Position numbers and translations under genes: made by a program. A stretch of DNA of 10,437 bases from Rubrobacter sp. (lineage in GTDB: Bacteria > Actinomycetota > Rubrobacteria > Rubrobacterales > Rubrobacteraceae), in the NCBI GenBank assembly GCA_013815485.1, contig JACDGB010000033.1, positions 1 through 10,437 on the forward strand. Reading direction: 5' to 3'. The notes below the pieces were generated by a model, which made no database searches, was not told where the DNA came from, and saw nothing but the letters and a program-made list of their open reading frames with translations. Shown here piece by piece: positions 6,154-10,437 of the stretch (position 1 is the first letter of the stretch; each line of letters begins with the position of its first letter).

Positions 6154-6672
6154 TTACTTCGTCCGTTTCTTGAGCTCGAAGACGATGTGGGAGATCTCCG
6201 GTATGAGGAGCTTCTCGACCGCGAGATGCACGCCGTTGCGGGAGCCGGGGAGGCTGGCGATGAACTTCGCGCCAACGGCTCCGGCCACCGCGCGGCTGAG
6301 GATGGCTGCGGCCCCGACTTCTTCGTATGAGAGCATGCGGAATATCTCCCCGAACCCGTCGAGCTTCTTCTCCAACATGCGGTCAACGACTTCGTAAGTA
6401 GTGTCGCGGGCGGCGATGCCGGTGCCGCCGGTCGTGATGATGGCGTCCACGTCGGAGCGGGCCAGCAGATCCACCAGCGTCGTCCGCATCCTGGGCGCGT
6501 CGTCCTTGACGATGGAGCGGCTGGTGACCTCATGCCCCGCTTCTTGCATTAGCTCCTGGATGATGTCGCCCCCTGTGTCGGTCTCGGGGGTGCGGGTGTC
6601 GCTTATTGTGAGGACGGCGACGCGGACGTAATCCGGAGCCGCCTCCCTGTGCTTCTCGACGCTCTCACTCAA
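6154..6672 (-). CDS. moaB: MoaB/Mog-family molybdopterin adenylyltransferase
   Basis: The family adenylylates molybdopterin before metal insertion in molybdenum cofactor synthesis. The 172-residue protein contains SDTR at 24-27, TTGGTGIAARD at 80-90 (the nucleotide-binding GGTG turn), SYEEVG at 115-120, and LPGSRNGVHLA near 141-151, all usual for MoaB. The start is TTG at 6672, with a textbook AGGAGG six bases upstream (6684-6679). The TTG overlaps the TGA stop of the preceding hydrolase gene (TTGA). The next gene starts on the base after its TAA. No other molybdenum cofactor gene is in the window, so it is separated from the rest of its pathway and its co-transcription with a phosphatase and a hydrolase is not explained. 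MoaB and Mog cannot be separated by eye. Confidence 0.92.
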   Translation of the reverse strand: MSESVEKHREAAPDYVRVAVLTISDTRTPETDTGGDIIQELMQEAGHEVTSRSIVKDDAPRMRTTLVDLLARSDVDAIITTGGTGIAARDTTYEVVDRMLEKKLDGFGEIFRMLSYEEVGAAAILSRAVAGAVGAKFIASLPGSRNGVHLAVEKLLIPEISHIVFELKKRTK

Positions 6673-7310
6673 AATGGACCTCCTCTCGTGAGGAACGGGT
6701 TGTATTGCCGCTCCTCGCCTATGGTCGTTGGCGGGCCGTGTCCGGAAAATACGCGGGTCTCGTCAGGGAGCGTGAGGAGCCTGCTTTCGATGCTCCGCAT
6801 CAAGACCTCCATGCTCCCGCCCGGCAGGTCCACCCGCCCCACGCTCCCCGCGAAGAGCGCATCCCCCGACAGCACGAGCCCTTCTTCCTCGACGTAAAAC
6901 GCAAGGTGCCCCGGCGCGTGCCCCGGCGTGTACAGAGACCGGAGCTTCGAGCCGCCAACCTCGACGACTTCCTCATCCTCGATGTATCCGTCCAGGATTG
7001 GGACCTTGCCGAACTTCAGGCCCATCATCATGGCCTGGGTTGGCGCTTGCTTCAGCATCGGCTCTGCCTCGCGGTGGGCCAGGACCGGGCAGGAATATTC
7101 GTCAACCAGCGCGGCGACCGCCCCGACGTGATCAACGTGGGCGTGGGTGAGCAGTATTTTCTCTATCTCCAGTTTCGTCTGTTCGACCGCGAGGGAGATG
7201 CGGGCCGCTTCATCTCCGGGGTCAATGACGATCCCGACGCCGCTCACTTCGTCCCCGATCACGTAGCAGTTCTCCTGGAACGGCCCGACCGTGAGCATCT
7301 CCAGGATCAT
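6669..7310 (-). CDS. Metallo-beta-lactamase-fold hydrolase (glyoxalase II-like)
   Basis: This is a 213-residue cytoplasmic hydrolase of the metallo-beta-lactamase fold, resembling small glyoxalase II/YcbL-type thioester hydrolases. The binuclear metal site is complete: HAHVDH at 56-61 (His56, His58, Asp60, His61), His131 in TPGHAPGH, Asp150 in SGDALFAGSVGR and His191 in SGHGPPT. The start is ATG 7310, which shares ATGA with the pepA stop. A longer open frame to 7676 only reads pepA backwards out of frame, and its extra residues are Arg/Gly-rich and unlike protein. The end overlaps the moaB TTG by four bases. The substrate may be a thiol ester such as a mycothiol or bacillithiol conjugate; that is inference. 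Confidence 0.92.
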   Translation of the reverse strand: MILEMLTVGPFQENCYVIGDEVSGVGIVIDPGDEAARISLAVEQTKLEIEKILLTHAHVDHVGAVAALVDEYSCPVLAHREAEPMLKQAPTQAMMMGLKFGKVPILDGYIEDEEVVEVGGSKLRSLYTPGHAPGHLAFYVEEEGLVLSGDALFAGSVGRVDLPGGSMEVLMRSIESRLLTLPDETRVFSGHGPPTTIGEERQYNPFLTRGGPF

Positions 7311-8779
7311 GCGCCCGCCCGGCTCTCCGCCCGGCCCATCAGGAGACGCACAAGCGTTCGAGCCGGTGTCCCGGTCGCGCCCTTCGCCGTATAGGCGTTG
7401 CCCTTCTTGCCGTAGGCGGTCCCGGCGATGTCCAGATGCGCCCAGGGATAATCGGCGAACTCCTTGAGGAAAGCACCGGCGGTCAGGGCGCCCGCGGGCC
7501 GGGCCGAGTTCTTGATGTCCGCCGTATCGCTTTTTATTTGCTCCGTGTACTCGTCGAATAGTGGCAACGGCCAGGCTCGTTCGCCTGCTGTCTCGCCGGC
7601 GGTTTGAACCTCGGCGATGAGGTCTTCGTTGTTGCCCATGAGGCCCGATGCGTGGTTGCCCAAAGCCACCACGCACGCGCCGGTCAGGGTGGCGCAGTCA
7701 ACAACGGCGGATGGCTCATAGCGCCGGGCGTAGGAGAGGGCGTCGGCCAGGATCAGGCGCCCCTCGGCGTCTGTGGAGATGATCTCCACGGTCTTCCCGG
7801 AGTGCATCCGCAGCACATCGCCAGGCTTGAAAGCGTCACCACCAGGCAGGTTCTCCGTGGATGGCACCAGCGCGACGACGTTGATCGGCAGGTCCAAAGA
7901 CCCCACGGCCTCCATCGCCCCGAGGACCGCCGCGCCGCCGCTCATGTCGAACTTCATGTCCTCCATCCCGCCGGAAGGCTTTATGGAAATACCGCCAGAG
8001 TCGAAGGTGACTGCCTTCCCGACGATCACGACTGGCGCGGCGTCCCCGCCTTTCCGGTGCTCTAGCGCGATGAAGCGCGGTTCGTTCAACGCCGAGCGTC
8101 CGACCGTCGCAAGGCCCGTCAGACCTTCCTCCTTGATACCGGCGCGGTCGAGGACCGTGATCCCCATTCCGTACCGATCCGAGATCCCGCGCGCCGTCTT
8201 CGCCAGGTACTCCGGGGTGCCGGTATTGGATGGCTCGTTCGCAAGGTCCCGCGCAAGAATCGTGGCCGCCGCCAGCTTCGCGCCGGTCTCCGCTCCGCGA
8301 GACGCCGCTTCCTCATCGGCTGATTCGTCCAGGATCAGGTCGAACGCTTCGAGTTCCCGATCGTCTTCTTCGCCGGTCTTGTGGCGCGTGAAGCGGTACA
8401 GGCCGAGCGCCGCGCCCTCGACGGCTGCCAACGCCGCCTCTTCCGCGTCCGAGGTTTCCGGGATTGGTAGTGCGAAGGCCGCTTCGGAAAGCTTCAGGGA
8501 GCGGGCCTTTTTGGCTACGGTGGCGGTGGTTCGGCGGAGCTTCTCGTGGGTGAAGGAGGCGCGATCTCCGAGACCGATCAGCATCAGCCTTTCGGCGGCG
8601 ATGGCGTCTTTCGGATACAGCATCGCCGTCTCGCCCATCTTGCCCGAGAAATCGCCGCAGAGGGCGTCGTCCGCGGCGCCGTTCAAGGAATCTGGCGCGC
8701 TCTCGTCCCTGTACAGGCAGACGGCGAGCAGCGGTGTATTCACCTCGTTCGGCGCGGCCTTATTGGCGCGGATTAGCAA
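7307..8779 (-). CDS. pepA: Leucyl aminopeptidase, peptidase family M17 (PepA)
   Basis: PepA is a cytoplasmic, usually hexameric, two-metal aminopeptidase that trims N-terminal residues from peptides. The 490-residue protein has the N-terminal domain and the full catalytic domain. Lys255, Asp260, Lys267, Asp278, Asp337, Glu339 and Arg341 each lie exactly 15 positions before E. coli Lys270, Asp275, Lys282, Asp293, Asp352, Glu354 and Arg356. The M17 signature reads STDAEGRL at 335-342 rather than the usual NTDAEGRL. The TTG start at 8779 is preceded by an exceptionally long ribosome site. It is the first gene of the eight-gene run, and its TGA overlaps the next ATG (ATGA). Some PepA proteins also bind DNA; nothing here tests that. 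Confidence 0.96.
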   Translation of the reverse strand: MLIRANKAAPNEVNTPLLAVCLYRDESAPDSLNGAADDALCGDFSGKMGETAMLYPKDAIAAERLMLIGLGDRASFTHEKLRRTTATVAKKARSLKLSEAAFALPIPETSDAEEAALAAVEGAALGLYRFTRHKTGEEDDRELEAFDLILDESADEEAASRGAETGAKLAAATILARDLANEPSNTGTPEYLAKTARGISDRYGMGITVLDRAGIKEEGLTGLATVGRSALNEPRFIALEHRKGGDAAPVVIVGKAVTFDSGGISIKPSGGMEDMKFDMSGGAAVLGAMEAVGSLDLPINVVALVPSTENLPGGDAFKPGDVLRMHSGKTVEIISTDAEGRLILADALSYARRYEPSAVVDCATLTGACVVALGNHASGLMGNNEDLIAEVQTAGETAGERAWPLPLFDEYTEQIKSDTADIKNSARPAGALTAGAFLKEFADYPWAHLDIAGTAYGKKGNAYTAKGATGTPARTLVRLLMGRAESRAGA

Positions 8780-8783
8780 GGGT

Positions 8784-8794
8784 GGATCACCTCC
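8784..8794 (-). promoter_or_regulatory. Eleven-base ribosome binding site of pepA
   Basis: The minus strand reads GGAGGTGATCC, complementary over its whole length to the conserved 3' tail of bacterial 16S rRNA. Its GGAGG part ends ten bases before the TTG. GGTG and CACC flank ATC, so a four-pair hairpin could also form over part of it. It fixes the TTG start. Confidence 0.75.
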
Positions 8795-8809
8795 ACAAAA
8801 GGACTATAG

Positions 8810-9106
8810 AATACGGCCAGCGTGCTCACTGGCAGCCCGAATTATACGGCAAAGAAGTCCCACCCTCGCACCGACGCGGCCCGCACGGCGTCCTCGAAAC
8901 TCTTCGTCAACATCCCCAGCGTCGGCGGCGGATACATCCTCCACGGATTGCGGGGTACATGCGAACCGCTTTTTCGGGACGTAGCCGTATCCACGGATGC
9001 CGGGCTCTCCATCCACGAGTGCGCCCTTCGGCACGATATGGACACGTCCGACGACCTCGAAAGAGCGCGCCGCGAGCGTGCATCTGACCCCAGCCTGGCG
9101 TCCTGA
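8810..9106 (+). pseudogene. Remnant of a TIGR04282/DUF2064-type transferase (C-terminal part)
   Basis: This frame is open from 8810 to a TGA at 9104-9106 with mostly G or C third positions. Its only early start, GTG 8822, has no ribosome site. The product contains GGGYILHGL, then CEPLFRDVAVSTD, then LRHDMDTSDDLERARRE. These match, in order, the C-terminal landmarks I know from TIGR04282 (rSAM/selenodomain-associated transferase 1) proteins: DGGYxLxGL, PxLFxxVxWST and DVDTPxDL. The normal 200 or so residues are cut to about 95: the nucleotide-binding N-terminal half is missing, and about 15-20 residues between the last two landmarks are gone. A broken relic ending at the pepA promoter is the simplest reading. 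A short active protein or a chance frame is less likely. Confidence 0.5.
8841..8846 (-). promoter_or_regulatory. Candidate -10 box of the pepA operon promoter
   Basis: A perfect TATAAT on the minus strand lies 61 bases before the pepA TTG. Transcription would start near 8834. I find no good -35 box at 16-18 bases. A second AT-rich stretch, TATTCTATAGT at 8813-8803, is an alternative. Confidence 0.3.
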
Positions 9107-9145
9107 ACCGCCGAAATACTCCGGCAGCGATGATAGGGTGGGGAG

Positions 9146-9919
9146 ATGGACCTGAGAGATCATCTCGAATTCGCGGCCCAGATCGCATACGAAGCGGGGC
9201 GGCTGACGCTCGGCTACTTCGGGACCGCCGCCGCGCGCCCCGAGATGAAACCAGACGATACGCCCGTGACGGTCGCCGACCGGGAGGCGGAGCGGCTGAT
9301 GCGTGCCGCCATCCGGGAGAAATATCCGCGCCACGCCATCGTCGGAGAAGAGTTCGAGAACGAGGGAGACGAAGACGCTAACCACCGTTGGGTTCTCGAT
9401 CCCATAGACGGCACGAAGGCTTTCGTGCGCGGCGTACCGCTTTACGGAGTCCTGATCGGCCTCGAAATAGAAGGCCGATGCGAGGCCGGCGCCGCTTACT
9501 TCCCCGCCCTCGACGAAATGCTGTGCGCCGCCACGGGGGAGGGCTGCTACCTCAACGGCCGCCGGGCGCGGGTCTCCGAAAAGACGCGGCTAGCCGAAGG
9601 CATCGTCTGCTTCACGGACGCGAAGGGTTTCGAGAGATACGGTCGGGAAGCGGAGTGGCGGCGCATCCTCTCCGCCGCGGGCGAGGCACGAGGCTGGTCA
9701 GACGCCTACGGACACGCCCTCGTCGCCACCGGCAGAGCGGAGGCCATGTTCGACCCCGCCATGAACCCCTGGGACTGCGCCCCCCTCCCGCCCATCCTGC
9801 GCGAAGCTGGCGGCTACTTCGGCGACTGGTCTGGCAGCGAGACCATCCACGGCGACGAAGCCATCAGCACGACGCAAGCACTACTGCCGGAAGTGTTAAG
9901 CCTGATAAAAGGTCCGTAA
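9146..9919 (+). CDS. hisN: Histidinol-phosphatase of the inositol monophosphatase family
   Basis: HisN-type enzymes hydrolyse L-histidinol phosphate to L-histidinol in histidine synthesis. The 257-residue protein has the Mg-dependent inositol monophosphatase fold: VTVADREAE at 41-49, GEE at 67-69 (Glu68), LDPIDGTKAF at 84-93 (Asp85, Asp88) and NPWDCAP at 207-213 (Asp210). FVRGVPLYGVLIGLEIEG and the DAYGHALVATGRAEAMFDP segment are closer to HisN than to SuhB or CysQ. The ATG follows AGGGTGG by four bases. It stands alone between the transferase relic and a convergent glnA, with no other his gene nearby, as is common for hisN. Activity on inositol phosphate or another sugar phosphate is the main alternative. 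Confidence 0.85.
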   Translation: MDLRDHLEFAAQIAYEAGRLTLGYFGTAAARPEMKPDDTPVTVADREAERLMRAAIREKYPRHAIVGEEFENEGDEDANHRWVLDPIDGTKAFVRGVPLYGVLIGLEIEGRCEAGAAYFPALDEMLCAATGEGCYLNGRRARVSEKTRLAEGIVCFTDAKGFERYGREAEWRRILSAAGEARGWSDAYGHALVATGRAEAMFDPAMNPWDCAPLPPILREAGGYFGDWSGSETIHGDEAISTTQALLPEVLSLIKGP

Positions 9920-9927
9920 GCAAAACG

Positions 9928-9957
9928 AAAGGAGCGCGACGTAGACCGCGCCCCTTT
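9928..9957. terminator. Bidirectional terminator between hisN and glnA
   Basis: An eleven-position stem with one A-C mismatch (9928-9938 with 9947-9957) closes an eight-base loop. The stem is GC-rich at the centre and ends in A/T pairs. The plus strand exits through CCTTT. The minus strand exits through TTTCGTTTTG, so it suits glnA at least as well as hisN. Confidence 0.75.
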
Positions 9958-9989
9958 GCTGACTCGCTGAAGTGCTGACAGGCTGACCC
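9958..9989 (+). repeat. Degenerate octamer repeat, GCTGANNN-type
   Basis: Four consecutive eight-base units begin with GCTGA and end in TC-, GT- or CC-type variable triplets: CTC, AGT, CAG and CCC. A fifth unit starts GCT at 9990, inside the glnA stop codon region. It begins where the terminator stem ends. Confidence 0.6.
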
Positions 9990-9990
9990 G

Positions 9991-10437
9991 CTACAGAACC
10001 GGCAGATACTTCTCCAGCTCGTAGGGCGTGACCTGCACGCGGTATTCCTCGAATTCCTGGCGCTTGAGCTCCAGCAGGCGGGTGTAGGTGTGTTCGCCGA
10101 GAGCTTTGTGCAGCAGTTCGGAGTTCTCGGCCTCCTTGATCGCCTCGCCCAGGTCGGCGGGGAGACTCTGGATGCCCATTTTCTCCCGCTCCTCGGAGGT
10201 GAGATGGTAAAGGTTTCGCTCCATCGGCTCCGGCAACTCGTAGCCCTTCTCGATACCTTCGAGGCCAGCGTGCAGGAGCGCGGCGAAGCACAGGTATATG
10301 TTCGCCGCCGGGTCCGGGCAGCGAAGCTCCATGCGCGTCGCCTTCTCCTCGCCCGGATGGTAGAGCGGCACGCGCACCAGGGCCGAGCGGTTGCGGCGGC
10401 TCCAGGCGATGTAGACCGGGGCCTCGTAGCCTGGCAC
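9991..10437 (-). CDS. glnA: Type I glutamine synthetase, C-terminal part (partial)
   Basis: Glutamine synthetase makes glutamine from glutamate, ammonia and ATP and works as a cytoplasmic dodecamer. The last 149 residues are present; the gene runs off the right edge. PGYEAPVYIAWSRRNRSALVRVP carries the conserved active-site Arg region, and RCPDPAANIYLCFAALLHAGLEGI is the usual following segment. Around the position used for adenylylation in beta-type enzymes, the sequence is NLYHLTSEEREKMGI, not NLYDLPPEE. The C-terminus (ALGEHTYTRLLELKRQEFEEYR) resembles Bacillus-type alpha enzymes. Control by adenylylation is therefore unlikely, though the Tyr itself is kept. The bidirectional terminator lies downstream of it. 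The promoter is off-window. Confidence 0.95.
   Translation of the reverse strand: MPGYEAPVYIAWSRRNRSALVRVPLYHPGEEKATRMELRCPDPAANIYLCFAALLHAGLEGIEKGYELPEPMERNLYHLTSEEREKMGIQSLPADLGEAIKEAENSELLHKALGEHTYTRLLELKRQEFEEYRVQVTPYELEKYLPVL

Noticed and set aside
7311..7676. N-terminal extension of the metallo-beta-lactamase-fold protein by about 122 codons
   Set aside because: It reads pepA out of frame, is Arg/Gly-rich, and the ATGA overlap with the pepA stop marks the natural start at 7310.
8842..9045. 67-codon minus-strand frame ending RGWDFFAV
   Set aside because: It has high G/C third positions only because they coincide with those of the plus-strand relic frame. The first half is Ser/Arg-rich, and no ribosome site precedes its ATG.
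8804..9385. 193-codon minus-strand open frame across 8804-9385
   Set aside because: Parts look protein-like and have fair third-position bias, but half of it is antisense to the well-supported hisN, no motif is present, and the plus-strand relic explains the rest better.

Overview
The window is dense, GC-rich bacterial chromosome. Its genes use GTG and TTG starts freely, strongly prefer G or C at third codon positions, and overlap in tight runs. A class-E-like sortase, a DrrA/NodI-type ABC ATPase, an alpha-type glutamine synthetase tail and a CbbA-type class II aldolase fit an actinomycetote. A deep-branching lineage such as Rubrobacteria is my best guess, inferred from gene style and not from any marker gene. 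I see no rRNA, tRNA, CRISPR array, prophage or insertion sequence.

Layout. At the left edge the minus strand carries the first codons of an off-window gene, probably an ABC permease, and its coupled ATPase (23-985). A divergent intergenic region (986-1260) holds candidate promoters in both directions. Next on the plus strand come a membrane-anchored sortase with a long charged stalk (1261-2100), a hairpin terminator, and class II fructose-bisphosphate aldolase fba (2227-3255) with its own promoter and terminator.

The centre is a minus-strand run of eight genes, read from 8779 down to 3317: pepA (M17 aminopeptidase), a metallo-beta-lactamase-fold hydrolase, moaB, an 85-residue unknown, a CDKN3-like dual-specificity phosphatase, an ADP-ribosylglycohydrolase, a small YdcZ/DUF606 membrane protein, and a LOG-family nucleotide phosphoribohydrolase. 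Junctions are four-base overlaps, abutting stop/start codons or gaps of 4 to 34 bases, so one polycistronic message with translational coupling is likely. At the unknown/phosphatase junction sits a 33-bp tandem duplication, each copy containing a perfect 7-bp dyad, which looks like an operator pair or an RNA switch. Upstream of pepA, on the plus strand, lies a decayed C-terminal piece of a TIGR04282/DUF2064-type transferase gene.

On the right are hisN (9146-9919), a bidirectional terminator, and the C-terminal third of glnA (minus, running off the window). Both convergent intergenic gaps (fba/LOG and hisN/glnA) contain degenerate short-period GCTGA repeats.

Working together: most genes are housekeeping (glycolysis, histidine and nitrogen metabolism, peptide turnover). 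The least ordinary part is the phosphatase/ADP-ribosylglycohydrolase pair, with a nucleotide hydrolase downstream and possible cis regulation at its head. It could form a small ADP-ribose or nucleotide-conjugate processing module; that is an inference.
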